DNA from: Tubulanus polymorphus
Lineage: Eukaryota; Nemertea; Palaeonemertea; Tubulaniformes; Tubulanidae
Direction of reading: 5' to 3'
Assembly: GCF_964204645.1 (NCBI RefSeq)
Contig: NC_134036.1
Coordinates: 3,768,001-3,832,000 of the forward strand
Length of the DNA: 64,000 bases
The translations under genes and the position numbers were made by a program. Positions 1 to 12,842 of this stretch are shown piece after piece. Under the pieces are notes generated by a model that worked only from the letters and a program-made list of their open reading frames with translations, had not been told where the DNA came from and did no database searches. Position 1 is the first letter of the stretch. The number at the start of each line of letters is the position of its first letter.

Positions 1-1140
1 CGAACCAACTTCTGATAAAGATGAAATGCATCGGCCCGAGGAACGTTCACGGCTTGTATAGAAAGAACAAAACATTATCCGTATTCAATAAAGAAGTTTC
101 CAGTTTCTAGGCGCCATTTTGTGGCGGTCCCCCGAGGTCCCCATTGTTGCGATAATTTTCGCTCATTTTTAAAACATAAATTTTGTTTGAATATCATATA
201 GCTCTGCAGTCCCTTGCTCGATGAACTTAATTGATACACCATTTTAAAGGAAATGAAATGCAGATATTTGCCGGTGATTCTTGGATTTTTCGAACGCAAC
301 AATGCAGAGCGATGTTGTTCCCGTAATAAAACGCTTTTTTTCTGTCACAGTTTGAAATGCTGAAAATATTTCAAATCGTCCGCTTGCGATATCGCGCAAA
401 ATCGGACGACACTGAGAGTTGATCGTTCGTACGAATATGAATTCCAAGAATCTCGTCGAACTTGGCTCCATGCCTAACGATCTGATTACGATTGATAAAG
501 AATTACAGAAAACGCAGCCCCTGGATAGGCCCGGTACAATGAACGTTCGAAATTTCGAAGAATAGTCCATTTTTCTTCTTATATACTATTCATTCAATGG
601 CGGCGCTTTTTAACAGTGACTTGGATTTCTTTTTTTTCAAATTATATTCGGAAAATCATTTGCATGAATACTAGACGTATTATCATTAGACACAACAGCC
701 ATTCGGCTGGCTGACACGACAACGAGAAGGTCGGTAGAATATCTTATATCGTTTTACCTTCGAAGTTAAGAATCATTCTCGGGCTTGAGAAAAAATCGTT
801 TTAATTCGAATTTCACAAATCTTTATTTATCTATCTATCTATTTATTTATTCATCTTTATTTATTTTACGTTCCGAATTCATCGCATTTTACCTCGTCGA
901 AATAAACAACAGAATTCGAAGCGTTCGAATGATTCCTATAGATTTATATCGATTTGATTCATAATAAGTAACCTAGTTTACGTTTTATTCATTAGTACAA
1001 TAAAATTGAGAAAAATCAACTTATTCTTACGAATTTAGTTTAAGCGAAAATATTTATCGATAATTTTTTTTTTCGAAACGTATCTTAAACATCCTGTTTA
1101 ACTCACTTCAGTTGATTGAATTCGTTCGACTTCGAGAAGA
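1..1140. other. No gene recognised, AT-rich flank
   Basis: I see no gene here. The stretch is AT-leaning with a short degenerate (ATCT)/(ATTT) run at about 826-865. Reading frames at 244-570 on the - strand show no domain or convincing splice context. Confidence 0.5.
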
Positions 1141-1181
1141 ATTTATATATGATTTATACTTCAGAAACCGAAACGAGAAAA

Positions 1182-1245
1182 ATGGTCGCTCTCAAAATCG
1201 TCGTTTTGTTAACTGTGATAGCGCTCGTTTGCGCCCAACCCGATA
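1182..1245 (+). CDS. ShKT gene exon 1 (signal peptide)
   Basis: It starts at an ATG in a good context (AAAAATGG) and encodes 21 residues of signal peptide ending near VCAQPD. The donor is GTGAGT, leaving one base. Confidence 0.85.
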
Positions 1246-2183
1246 GTGAGTAATTTATCCGGGCTTTTTTGAAATTTCTAACTAATGTCTGAAAAAATGG
1301 AAAAAAATGGAAAAGTTTCAAATCGTTAAATTGAATATCTATATTCGATTTACTGTTGAGGACCATTTTCTGAATTTGTTTTCTAGATCTGGAAAGTGAT
1401 CTGTTTGAAGTACTCGCCAGACGTAAGTACATTCTCGGTGAACCCGCTCTCCTCGCAGCTGTAGCGGGAGAGCAGCGAGTAGAACAGTCGCAATAGGTTC
1501 TCGGTGAACCCACTCTCCTCGCAGCTGTAGCGGGAGAGCAGCGAGTAGAACAGACGCGATAGGTTCTCGGTGAACCCCCTCTCCACATAACTGTAGCGGG
1601 AGAGCAGCGAGTAGAACAGACGCAATAGGTTCTCGGTGAACCCCCTCTCCACATAACTGTAGCGGGAGAGCAGCGAGTAGAACAGACGCAATAGGTTCTC
1701 GGTGAACCCCCTCTCCACATAACTGTAGCGGGAGAGCAGCGAGTAGAACAGTCGCAATAGGTTCTCGGTGATTACCCTCTCCTCACAGCTGTAGCGGGAG
1801 AGCAGCGAGTAGAACGGACTCAATAGGTTCTCGGTGAACCATCTCTCCTCATAGCCGAAGCGCTTAGAACTAACGCACTCATGTATATCCTTATGAAACG
1901 GACATGATAAAAAACATGTATTCTTTACTTGCAGGTATGTTGGAAAGGGTTGAAGCAGCTAAACGTAAGATCCCATAAATAATATCAACTGAATGATAAT
2001 AGTGACAAATTTAACTCATCAACAGTCTCCGCCGCACCTTGGCACTCGCATTTTCATGACGTCATTTTTATATTTACAGGTGGGTGCACGAATTCGATCG
2101 GTGACGCCTCGTGTGCCAAACTGAGCTGCACGAGCGAAAAACATAAAAATGTCATGTGCAAGAAAAAATGCGGCACGTGTTAG
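1182..2183 (+). CDS. Secreted ShKT-domain (ShK-like) cysteine-rich peptide precursor, 4 exons
   Basis: Coding segments 1182-1245, 1387-1422, 1935-1964 and 2080-2183 join through GT-AG introns, each splice one base into a codon, and give 77 residues and TAG. Residues 1-19 are a hydrophobic signal peptide (MVALKIVVLLTV...). About 24 charged residues of propeptide follow, ending in a Lys-Arg-Arg type basic site. The last exon encodes the whole mature domain, with six cysteines separated by 8, 4, 9, 3 and 2 residues and ending CGTC. That spacing and ending are diagnostic of the ShKT family. Family knowledge: ShKT domains occur in sea anemone potassium-channel blockers but also in many harmless secreted metazoan peptides and enzymes, so the target is unknown. 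The canonical channel-blocking Lys-Tyr pair is not evident: Lys-His lies in the corresponding loop. TATA-like DNA lies at 1142-1150, and a TTCAG just before the leader (1160-1164) could instead be a 3' splice site of a 5'UTR exon. AATAAA at 3278 is a distant candidate polyadenylation signal. Confidence 0.85.
1387..1422 (+). CDS. ShKT gene exon 2 (propeptide)
   Basis: This 36-nt exon lies between TTTTCTAG and GTAAGT. It encodes an acidic propeptide piece (LESDLFEVLAR). Its frame links exons 1 and 3. Confidence 0.8.
1431..1850. repeat. 66-bp minisatellite, about 6.5 copies, in ShKT intron 2
   Basis: The unit begins GTTCTCGGTGAACC and contains TGTAGCGGGAGAGCAGCGAG. The period of 66 is divisible by three, so long spurious reading frames run through it on both strands. 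The same unit recurs in reverse complement at 22930-23155. Confidence 0.95.
1935..1964 (+). CDS. ShKT gene exon 3 (propeptide end)
   Basis: A 30-nt microexon between CTTGCAG and GTAAGA encodes MLERVEAAK and part of the basic cleavage site, which is completed by exon 4. Confidence 0.8.
2080..2183 (+). CDS. ShKT gene exon 4 (mature ShKT domain)
   Basis: The acceptor is ATATTTACAG. The exon holds the six-cysteine domain and the TAG stop at 2181-2183. Having the whole mature domain in one exon is common for secreted peptide genes. Confidence 0.85.
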
Positions 2184-2337
2184 GACAATAAGAATAGGTA
2201 AATATCGGCAATTTACAGGTTTTACGCTTGATCGCTCGGCCGACCTGGTCAAATGGCAATGGATTTGTGGGATTGATAAAAGCCGGATTGGTTTCCATCT
2301 GGCTAAAAACAAGGCGCGGCCAGACGATCCAGTCAAG

Positions 2338-2878
2338 TACTGAGTAAGAGTTTATGAAATACAGTAGACTCTGTCTCTTACTGCGGTTAAGTTGAGACTG
2401 GTGAAATTCTACCCCGAGTTAGTGCCAAATACTGAGTTTGTGAAATACAGTAGACTCTGTATCTTACCGCGTTTAAGTTGAGACTGGTAAAATTCTACCC
2501 CGAGTTGGTATCAAATACTGAGTGAGAGTTTGTGAAATACGGTAGACTCTGTCTGTTACCGAGGTAAAATTGAGACTGGTGAAATTCTACCCCGAGTTGG
2601 TGCCAAATACTGAGTAAGAGTTTATGAAATACAGTAGACTCTGTCTCTTACAGCGGTAAAGCTGAGACCGGTAAAATTCTACCCCGAGTTAGTGTCAAAT
2701 ACGGAGTAAGAGTTTATGAAATACAGTAGACTCTGTCTCTTACAGCGGTAAAGCTGAGACCGGTAAAATTCTACCTCGAGTTAGTGTCAAATACTGAGTA
2801 AGAGTTTATGAAATACAGTAGACTCTGTCTCTTACCGCAGTAAAGCTGAGACTGGTAACATTCTACCCCGAGTCGGAG
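2338..2878. repeat. About 92-bp tandem array, 6 copies
   Basis: Units begin TACTGAGTAAGAGTTTATGA and contain ACAGTAGACTCTGTCTCTTA and ATTCTACCCCGAGTTAGTG. One copy is shortened to about 86 bp. The array begins 155 bp after the ShKT stop codon, so it may lie in the 3'UTR. Confidence 0.95.
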
Positions 2879-4224
2879 TGAGAAATAGATCGTCTCCCGC
2901 GACCTCTTTAGAAAATGTAGCCTATACTAAAAAACTCGTCTTCACATTTCAGTTTAGACAGTCGGACGCGCATAGATCAACGCTACGCTATACGAAAAAC
3001 TGAATAACGCATTACCCTGTGCTAACGTATTTACAAAGAATTATGAGTCTTGGACAGCGATCGGAAAGGAACAGATATGGCAAAATACAATTCGGACAAA
3101 CTAAACAAATGAAAAACGAAACGTTAGTAGACTTTAAACATATACATGTACCTCGGATAACTTGCGCCAGTTTTATTTCGTCGACGTCGTTTTTGACTTT
3201 AGAAATATATGTGGACACGCTTAGGAAAAATGTATAGCTTTTAAAGCGCTTTCTCGTGTTCTAGATGAGCTTTTTAGAATAAAAGAGAATATATTCTCGA
3301 ACGGTCTTATAGTTATGTGTACAAGTTTTTCTTCGTATGGGACGACGTCGGTTTCTTCGAAAATCGTATCGGCATCGAAAACCGAAGGATAATTTTAGGC
3401 CTGATATTTGGGATACATTTTCAAATGGTTCCATCGCGAATAAAGGACCAAATTAAGGAAATTCATTTCGATAAAAGACTGAGGAAATGAGAGGAAATTT
3501 TTACGAAATATTCGTAATCGCATTACACGTTGACATTATTCAGATGAGCCTCTGCTTTTTTGGACCATGTCGTTTCACGCGAATAAACGACTCCATATTC
3601 ATTTCCACGTAGATTTTAAACACAGCGAAAAGCGCAATAAAAGTAAAAGGTTTAAAGTGAAGTTTCGAAAGCCGATTTCAGGCGAGGACAAATCAGTTCA
3701 ACCCACTGTCCGCGCACGCCCCAAACAATCGTAACTACCGTTGAGTTGAACGTAGATGAATCGCATGAAAATAACTAACAACACTAGATCGTCAACATTC
3801 GTTAAATCATATTCATTTTTATTCTTTTACATAAAGTTTTTGTTTTACATATTATTCTCATTATTTCATTTTCTTCTAAAAACAGTACGACCGGGCAACA
3901 AGCTTCCATATACAAAGTGTCTCGTGTCTTTTTTTCATACTATTTTTTTTTTACCTGGGTCATAATCGCGTACAAAAACAAACAAACAAACAAACAGGAA
4001 AATCTATTCGACGTCGACTCGGAGTCAACTTCAACATTTCGCGTTATTTTTTTCCCCGGTAACGAAACAATGTCGTCGACGAGAAAATTTCTCATCATAA
4101 CAGTTTGATAAATGCCGCCACTTTTTCCATCGCCCGACTGAATTTCGATATATAGAATCGACGGTAAAGGCTTCAATCGACTGAATTCGCGATACGTTAA
4201 CTAGGACCCGGTATAGAGCGAGGA
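2879..4224. other. Intergenic, no gene recognised
   Basis: No coding signal is seen. AATAAA at 3278-3283 could serve the ShKT gene. The rest is AT-rich single-copy-looking DNA. Confidence 0.45.
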
Positions 4225-4525
4225 TGCCACTTTCGACAAGCTAGGATACAACAGATGTCGCTAGTGTGCGATAGGATATCAACTAGACCTACTGCGGCAA
4301 GTGAGGATCCACCAGCAGCGCTAGCGTGCAAGAGGACATGAACCTAGCCTGCCGCGACAAGCAATGGTCCACCAGGCGTCACGAGCGTGCAGTAGGACAT
4401 CGACTCGGCCTACGGTGGCAAGTGAGGATCCACCAGGTGTCGCTAGTGAACGGTAGGACACAATATCGAAGATCCCACACTGATCCGCCAGGTTCGCTAG
4501 TGTACGCTAGGACAACAAGTCCGGA
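4225..4525 (+). repeat. About 62-bp array with CTCF-like cores, about 5 copies
   Basis: Degenerate units of the form GGCAAGTGAGGATCCACCAG followed by GTGTCGCTAGTGTGCAGTAG and GACA. Single or paired copies recur at 7665-7797, 12843-12900, 13405-13465, 13560-13615 (inverted) and 16750-16960. Confidence 0.85.
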
Positions 4526-6262
4526 CCTCTTCTTGGATTCAAATAAGAACATCTTCATCTTGAGGCGCGATTCGCCCGATTTTGGATGTGCATAGTTTAA
4601 CAAATTTACGCGACGAACCATAATCGATAAAATGAACCGAGTTTGGATCGAGAATGTCCTATTGTTTGACGCGCCATCTAGCGGGATGTTCCCAGTTATA
4701 CCGGGGCCTCGTCGACGCATCGTTATTAGCAACCCCGGCGCCATCTAGTGGCCAAATATATAAATCCTTATTAAAAAGCGCACTAAAAGCCTAAAACGGA
4801 GACAAATGACAAAAACACAACACATATTGAACCGGTCAAGCGAGTAAGTAAGTAGTCAGAGACAGAAAAATAACAATGCAGGATAAAATTGACAAATACA
4901 ATAACTGGTTGGCATTTATACGGCGGTACCAGTCTACATACAACAGCGATACATATCAAAAATAACAAGCAGAAAACTACGCGGCTACTATAATATTAGC
5001 ACATCGCAAAAAGCGTTTAGCACATGATATTGCATTCTCGATTTTAAGAAATTTCTAGCACAATTTAGGCATTTCGTTTCTTTATGTCAACAATTTTAGC
5101 ACATCGACGTATATTGTAAAAGTACAAGCTTATAATAAAAGTAATAACGTGGTTTAAGGAAAGTCTTTATCAAAAAAGAAAAAAAAAATTGAGACAGTTG
5201 TAGTAATTTTTAACCGGTTGATAATAGTTTTCGTGTATCCGATGATTGAGGCGCGGGCAGTAGGTGATTTAAGAAGTTAAGCTTCAACCCGCTACTACTG
5301 CTGCCGCGAGCTCAGGTAAAATCGAATGACGACGTAGAGAAATTTGGCACATTGATAACACGGAGGATCGCTTGGACAAGCTAAGCTCGAAGCGAGCGGT
5401 TGGTTTCGATAAACCGAATCGTTATAGTTAACATCGATGCGGGTATTGATCCGCTGCCTGTACGTACCAAACCTGTCGGACCGATCAACACCGGACGACT
5501 CGTCCAGACGGGAGACCCGAGTCCTGTTTCAACGGAAAGATTTGCATAAGCGTTGGTAACTTCATGTTTCCAATGAGGGCAACAATTCAAATCCGTTTTA
5601 AGCTTTATCTTTTGCGTGAATTCTTAACCCTACGCATTAAGCCTTTTTCCTCGATATGATTTTCATACATTTTTCGAGGCTTTGCTGAATTTCCTGATGA
5701 AACTTTCTTGAGGATGGTAACAATCTGACAAGGGTAGACCAAACAGACAGCGGGTCGGATATTTAAAGCCGGTGTAGGCTATCGGAAATAGGGCCCGTTT
5801 CGAAAAACGAATTAAGAGTTTTATCAGCCTACACTGTGTGTTAAATGACTAATAAACCCGTAAGTCGTTCTCTGAAACGCGCCCCGATCACTAAACCTTG
5901 TCCTAGTAGCGCAGCTGAACAATATCATTCGAAGCCACGTTTCTAACAAAGCGGTGCGTAAAGCGGAAAATTAACGACGACATGTTTGCAGCGATAGGCG
6001 TACGTGACTGTAACTTCGACCACGAGATGGCGCACCGGTTACGTTTCAAAGTGGTACGACTAACACGCGAATAAGAAAAAGACGTTCGGCCTAGAGGTAT
6101 AACATATTTTCTCTCTTCGACCCGCGCTAACTCGTCGAGAGCCCGTTTAAAAATCAAACGTTAAAAAAGAGATGAGGAAAACACTCGCAAAACTAGGTCT
6201 AGGTCGTTTGTGACCTACGCGACTGACGTCGCAGAAGATCGGGTCGTCGCGCGGAGTGGGAT
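4526..6262. other. Intergenic, no gene recognised
   Basis: No recognisable gene. Short motifs of the type GCGCCATCTAG at about 4672 and 4739 resemble the core of the neighbouring 62-bp repeats. Confidence 0.45.
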
Positions 6263-6333
6263 AATTCGCCAAGGCGGACGGCGAGTCACCGGTACCCTGA
6301 TTTATGTATTTTACTCCGACCGCCTTGGCGAAT
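6263..6333. repeat. Inverted repeat, 14-bp perfect arms
   Basis: ATTCGCCAAGGCGG at 6263-6276 pairs with CCGCCTTGGCGAAT at 6320-6333. Weaker pairing continues inward. The loop is about 43 bp. Confidence 0.85.
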
Positions 6334-7664
<1,331 letters not shown>

Positions 7665-7797
7665 ATTTCATTTGCTGCAAGTGAAAAGTCCACTAGGTGT
7701 CGCTAGTGTGCAGTAGGACACCATCTACACACTGTGGCATTTCACTTATGGCAAGTGAAGATCCACCAGGTGTCGCTAGTGTGTTGTAGGACATAAA
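7665..7797 (+). repeat. Two copies of the 62-bp CTCF-like repeat
   Basis: Two adjacent units (GCAAGTG...TCCACTAGGTGTCGCTAG and GCAAGTGAAGATCCACCAGG...), each ending GTAGGACA, of the family described at 4225. Confidence 0.85.
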
Positions 7798-8095
7798 CTA
7801 ACGCGGCATCGGAATATTCGAACCCCGAGTACGGTTTGGATAGATCTCTGACCCGAGCCGAGTCCGCGCAGTACGTCGTTCAAAAAAGTACCCGAATACG
7901 TAATTACCGGTATAAAAATGATCCAACCTAGACATCCGGACACACGTCTCGGCGTTTTTCAAGATGCCTCGTCCCTCAAAACGAAAACCCAATGAAAACC
8001 CGGGTCAATCGACCGCGTCGGGTAAGGGACCGATTTTGTAATTGTTAGAAATACCGCCCGAAGTAATCGGGCGGCCCGTGTGCAAATGAGGTCAT

Positions 8096-8345
8096 CAGGT
8101 GAACCATTTTCAGAAACGGTTCGTGACAAACCCTTTTTCAGAGACTGTTCCTGACAATCAGCAAACAGTGTACTGTTTTAAGTGACTGTTCCTGACAATC
8201 AGGGGACAGTAAACCATTTTCAGAGACCGTTCCCGACAATCAAGGAGCAGAAGACAATTTCACAAGCTATAGCTCCCGACAATCAGGGACAGTAGACTAT
8301 TGAGCAACTGTTCCTCCCGACAGTCATGGAATAGTAGCGGACCAT
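8096..8345 (+). repeat. 41-44 bp degenerate tandem array
   Basis: Units contain ACCATTTTCAGAGACTGTTC and CTGACAATCAGGGACAGTA. About 5-6 diverged copies. The same family forms a longer array at 44040-44530. Confidence 0.9.
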
Positions 8346-8910
8346 TTTTGCCAGATGCCAGACGTTAACGATCGAAGAGGGACGGTCGACAACTTAAAAA
8401 TACGCTCCGAGCTTATATACGGAGTCCAGGTCGAAAAAGCCAATATTACAACTAAAAGCAATAAAACCGAACTAACATCTCGATATTCATTCGGCACTGT
8501 TACCCATTTAGATTGATGATATTCTTCTACGTGTTTTTTCGTTTCATCGCTGAGATTCTTTATTATTCATTTTCTAATAACTGCTTTGAGGTAGCCATCC
8601 ATACGCGGCATAGAAAGAGGGCATCTATGATAAGACGCGACGCGAATTTCAACAACCAGTCGCGTGACCTCGACAACCCGTTCAGTTCTACAGTTGTGAG
8701 TCGACGTAAACCTATCACATCGAAAATGTGAGGACTCGATAACGAACACAGGTTTATAGGAGATAGGTGTCGCATTTTTCTTCTCTCCATAATTCGAATA
8801 AAAAGATATTCAATGCGCAGAGAATCCGGCGATAATAATGGGATTGATAACATAAAATTCTAAAACGTTTCCTCGAGCTGGTGATAGTTTATTCGACGTT
8901 TCGATCTTCA
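8346..8910. other. Intergenic, no gene recognised
   Basis: No coding signal beyond short overlapping reading frames. TTCGACGTTTCGATCTTCAG at 8892-8911 is the outer end of an element into which the next foldback copy may be inserted. Confidence 0.4.
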
Positions 8911-9027
8911 GGATTCAGCTCCGCAGTCGTGAGTTATATATGTAGAACTGACTCCGAGTTAAAATTAGTTCATTTTCGATGAGTGAACTCCGAGTCAAAT
9001 TTTAACTCACAACCGCGGAGCTGGTTC
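8911..9027. mobile_element. Foldback (MITE-like) element, GGATCCAGTTCCACAG family
   Basis: The ends GGATTCAGCTCCGCAGTCGT and ACAACCGCGGAGCTGGTTCT are inverted repeats flanking GAGTTA-rich DNA. The flanks (TCGATCTTCAG on the left, GAAGGTGACTATTAG...GTCGAAACGTT on the right) look like the two halves of another element, suggesting nesting. Confidence 0.7.
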
Positions 9028-9844
9028 TCGGAATATTGTAAACGTATTCCCGAAGGTGACTATTAGAATATATAGTCGAAACGTTGAATGTTCTCGTTAT
9101 TATCGCGGGATTCTTAATACAGTTGTCGCCCGACGACGCGGATATTATAGCGTTTTATCGATGTTCTACGATATCTCATAATACTTTACTTTACTTCGAA
9201 ACACGTCCGACTTAAAACTGGATATGAAAGTTAAAATCATCGATTTGTCCTGATTGCGCGTAAGTCCTATTTTTAACCGAACTAAAAAAAAAAAATCCGA
9301 CTTTATTCGTCGAAGAATGGTTTTCGAATCGTACTCGAAACGGTAGAACTATTTATATATATATATATAATACGGATCTCGCGTTCTTTCTAATAACGAG
9401 CCTGAACCCTCATACAAACCCTCCGGCCTATAGCGATTCAATATTAGTCAATTTCGACTAATCCAATATCTGTACAAAAATGTCATGATTTTTTGTTCAA
9501 CGATTCGGTCGTGCTATGTACACGTTGCGCTACGCCAGCGCTGCTGCCCCCTAGTGACGAGGTTACGCGCGCGCGCGCGCGTGGTAGGGCTCGGCGGAGC
9601 CGTTAAAGATTTCAAGCAGATTTTTGGACGAAGGCAAACCGACTTTGTAGCCGAAATATTCGTACGCTGATGAAATAGATTTTTTGGTAAGTAATATCTT
9701 GGGGTTCGAAACGAATTCTATATTTTTTTACGTATTCTGAAAACGTATTCCTAAACTGAATATCGACTGGACCGCTGCGGTCACACATTTGCCGTTTCGG
9801 AGAGCAATGGACAGGGATGGCGCTAGGCCCTCAATGACCACGTA
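9028..9844. other. Intergenic, no gene recognised
   Basis: Contains a short (TA)n run at about 9354-9369 and a GC alternation (GCGCGC) at about 9567-9582. No gene is seen. Confidence 0.4.
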
Positions 9845-10035
9845 TAAGAGAAAAAGAGAGAGTCGGGGAGCATACGGTAAGAGCGGAGCCCCTGACAAAC
9901 GACGCGATAGAGTCGAGGAGCATACCGTTAGTTCGTTGCCCCTGACAAACGACGCGATAAAGTCGAGGAGGATACGGTTAGTTCGGAGCCCCCTGACATA
10001 CATCGCGTGAGAAAGGGAGAGAGAGAGTCGTCGGG
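9845..10035. repeat. About 54-bp tandem repeat, 3-4 copies
   Basis: Units contain GAGTCGAGGAGCATACCGTT and CCCCTGACAAACGACGCGAT. The first and last copies are partial. Confidence 0.85.
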
Positions 10036-10565
10036 TGCATACCGCCCGTGAAAAAACCCTACTACTACTAACAGACTACAAACACGACCGAGTACTGGTT
10101 TTATGTACAAATACGTCGATTAAATATATATACTATTTAATTCTTTTTTTATATACATATTTAGCTGCTTGAAAATAACAGGCTGTCGTCGCTTAGGAAC
10201 CTGACGAGTGAGGCGCGCCCGGGTACGAATTTGGCCGTTTAGCCAACTCGGGATAGCGGTTTACCAGTCTCAGAAGATGAACCTCATCGACGTCACCATG
10301 AAATCATCCAATTGGCTTTCAGCGATTATATATAATCATTTAGATAGACTAGGCGGTATTACGACCAAACTCGTTGATGTCGTAGTAATTTTTTTGCGAT
10401 CGTTATTGTGGCGACTTCGGATCCGAATTAGACCATACATTTTTCGTAAATTGAAAATTGCTACCACTACATGCTGAAGGCAGGGTTGGATCGGCGCACT
10501 CGCCCCTAAACTGTCGAGTTGTCCTGAAATTTTACCGATGAATTGTGAATATTAAACCAATACCA
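10036..10565. other. Intergenic, no gene recognised
   Basis: No supported feature. An 89-codon frame at 10208-10477 lacks any recognisable domain. Confidence 0.4.
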
Positions 10566-10675
10566 GGGTCCAGTTCCACAGTTCTGAGTTAAGATTTGAC
10601 CCTGGGTTAAAACATTGAAAATGAACTAACTTCAACTCAGAGTTAACTCTAACTCACAACTGTGGAACTGGATCC
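10566..10675. mobile_element. Foldback (MITE-like) element, best intergenic copy
   Basis: A 110-bp element with 26-bp terminal inverted repeats. The left arm starts GGGTCCAGTTCCACAGTTCT, and the right arm reads GGATCCAGTTCCACAGTTGT on the other strand. The interior carries GAGTTAA/TTAACTC palindromes and AATGAACTAA. Confidence 0.9.
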
Positions 10676-11389
10676 AGAAGTCTAAATTCATAAGCCTGTT
10701 CTATGTATTTGAAAACATGAGTTCATGATCCCGATGATTTACTCTCAGAGCGCCCTTGTAATTGTATATTTTGGGGGCGCACCGCTCCCTGAATCAGACT
10801 CTAGATCCGCCCAGAACGCTGTCTCGTCAATCTAACTGATGAATCGTACTTATCGTTTATAGAAATACAAATTGGGAATTGAATCAAAAAAAAACGAGGA
10901 AAGCGAGTTAGAAGCGACTCGCCCGACTACTATCCGAGCTCGAACCGTTAAAGTAACTAATTCGATGATTTGATGGCCACTCCCGGGGCGCCACGGCGCG
11001 CGCCTCACCGTCGTCACGCCCGACGGCGTCGATAGCCGAAAAATACGTAAAAACCTCGTTTATTTTTCACACGAGCACATATTTCAAAAACACTGGCGAC
11101 GTCCCAGTTCGAACCCGCGCGATCCCTGCATAATGACATAACGACATAGACTGAGTATATATAGTACTTGAATAAAACGAACGTTTACTGGTGCCCGGTT
11201 TAAAATTCGAAACTTCACAAAACAAACGAACATCTCTATAATTCAAAAGAAGGCGAACGTTTCGCCGGTACGATGCCCGTCGAATTCAGAAATTCTTCCA
11301 AATATCAACTAACGTTGAACCCATAATAAACGAACATAATAATATCTAATCGCGAATTGAAATCCGAATTCTATGGTGGCCGATTCCAT
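10676..11389. other. Intergenic, no gene recognised
   Basis: No coding or RNA-gene signal seen. Confidence 0.4.
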
Positions 11390-11690
11390 CCTCTCACACG
11401 GCAGGGATTCGAACCCGATGACGTCGCTAGACTCGGCCACGGCACGAAACCCTGCCGCAATAGACCGGATGCGCAGGTACATGCGCAGCTTACATGATGT
11501 CTTCTAAATTTCAAATTTTTTTAACTTTGATTTTTTATTGAATGAACTCTCGATTTTCAAACTTAACAATACACCATAATGGGCTTTTATCTTTTTACAT
11601 GATGTCATTATCAGCCGATCAGATATCCCGTCTATTTTTAGCCCAGATTTTTCCATTTTTAGCAACGCCGTGAAGCGGCGATATTCGAGT
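11390..11690 (-). mobile_element. tRNA-derived SINE, copy 1
   Basis: On the - strand, GTGGCCGAGTCTAG (11427-11440, A-box-like) is followed by GGGTTCGAATCCC (11404-11416, B box), the spacing of a tRNA head. The body (ATGCGCAGCTTA, GATGTCATTATCAGCCGATC, GATATCCCGT) matches the element at 39275. There is no intact acceptor stem, so it is not a functional tRNA gene. Confidence 0.8.
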
Positions 11691-12031
11691 GTCGTACTTG
11701 TTCTTAAACATGACCCGAATCTCGGCCACCATGAAATTCCGACACAACTTATTCCAACTAAACACTTATACTCGATATATTAAGCGGATTCTAGAAGCGC
11801 GTTACGACGACGCCGGTGAAAATGATGAGGAACCTGAGACTGTGGCTATACGACTCGGCGCCGATTCGAATAACGATATACATTGTACACACGTTTTTCT
11901 TATTCTTAACCGACAGAACTTCGCACGTCAAAAACATCGTGCAAAAAACCTCTATAACGACGAAAACTATAATGCCCTAAATACGCGTCCGAACCGTATG
12001 ATATCAGTACTCCACACGATCCGCTAACACA

Positions 12032-12137
12032 GTTCGCCAGCCAGATTCGACTTAATTGAGATTGAGTTAAAACATCGAAATGAACTGATTTTATCCCCGA
12101 GTTAACCCTCTAGCTCGCAACTGCGGAACCGCGGCCC
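12032..12137. mobile_element. Foldback (MITE-like) element, diverged copy
   Basis: TTGAGATTGAGTTAAAACAT, AATGAACTGATT, GAGTTAACC and CTCGCAACTGCGGAACCGCG match the family interior and right end. The left end is decayed. Confidence 0.65.
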
Positions 12138-12167
12138 AGACTTAAAACAACGCGTCCGCGTCGGTTC

Positions 12168-12260
12168 TATAAACAGCGGAACCTCGTTACAAACGAACTT
12201 CGTGACCGATAGTGTTGCTTGTCGTATCCAAAATGAAATTATCGAATCGCCCGATTTCGG
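12168..12260. mobile_element. Partial pogo/Tigger-like MITE
   Basis: CAGCGGAACCTCGTTACAAA is followed by GTATCCAAAATGAAAT, matching the first half of the complete element at 58776-58956. The right end is not identified. Confidence 0.65.
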
Positions 12261-12842
12261 ATATAGTACGAGGTTCGCCGCGCAGTAAACCACGCCAACT
12301 GGGACACGCTGGGAACGGTAAAGTTAGTCCGTGGAAAGCGAAGTACCGTTTAAGGGTTGAAAAATCTGTTGGGAAATCAGAAAATTTTTATCGTGTAAAT
12401 CGGAAATTCGAGTTGGCCAGATGTCTGATTAAGGCAAGGTTTACTGCATATGATAAATGGCCGGATGAAAGTTGTAATATCTATCCGATGAATTGTTACG
12501 GGCGAGTTCGTTTACGACGAGGTTTCGCCGTTTTCTGATAAACTTCAGATTTCGACCTCTATGAGACACGGCCGCGCCCTGGTGGTTGTATACGGAATAA
12601 TAAGGGGGGGGGGGTGTTCGACTGAGTCAACATCGCGCGGACGATACCTGCAGTGTTCGATACTAATAGGCAGCAGTTTGAAGAAGATGATCAACTAATT
12701 AACAAAGAACAAAAACCCGTCTAAAGAGAGTCTGCTGCCCTTGAGTGATCGGTTACATATTCATACCTATGCTGCAGCCGCGCGCGGCCTGCGTATGAAT
12801 TGCTATATAGGGTGAGGCCCGTTTAAGCTACCCGAAAAAGCA
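12261..12842. other. Intergenic, no gene recognised
   Basis: Contains a poly-G run at about 12604-12613. No gene seen. Confidence 0.4.

Noticed and set aside
1154-1823. Reading frames of 146-188 codons on the - strand
   Set aside because: These are shadows of the 66-bp minisatellite in ShKT intron 2.
11390-11450. tRNA gene
   Set aside because: The A-box-like and B-box motifs are present, but no acceptor stem or anticodon arm fits. It is better explained as a SINE head.
11689-12027. 112-codon frame on the + strand (acidic, Asn-rich)
   Set aside because: No domain, signal peptide or splice support. It begins at the edge of a SINE.
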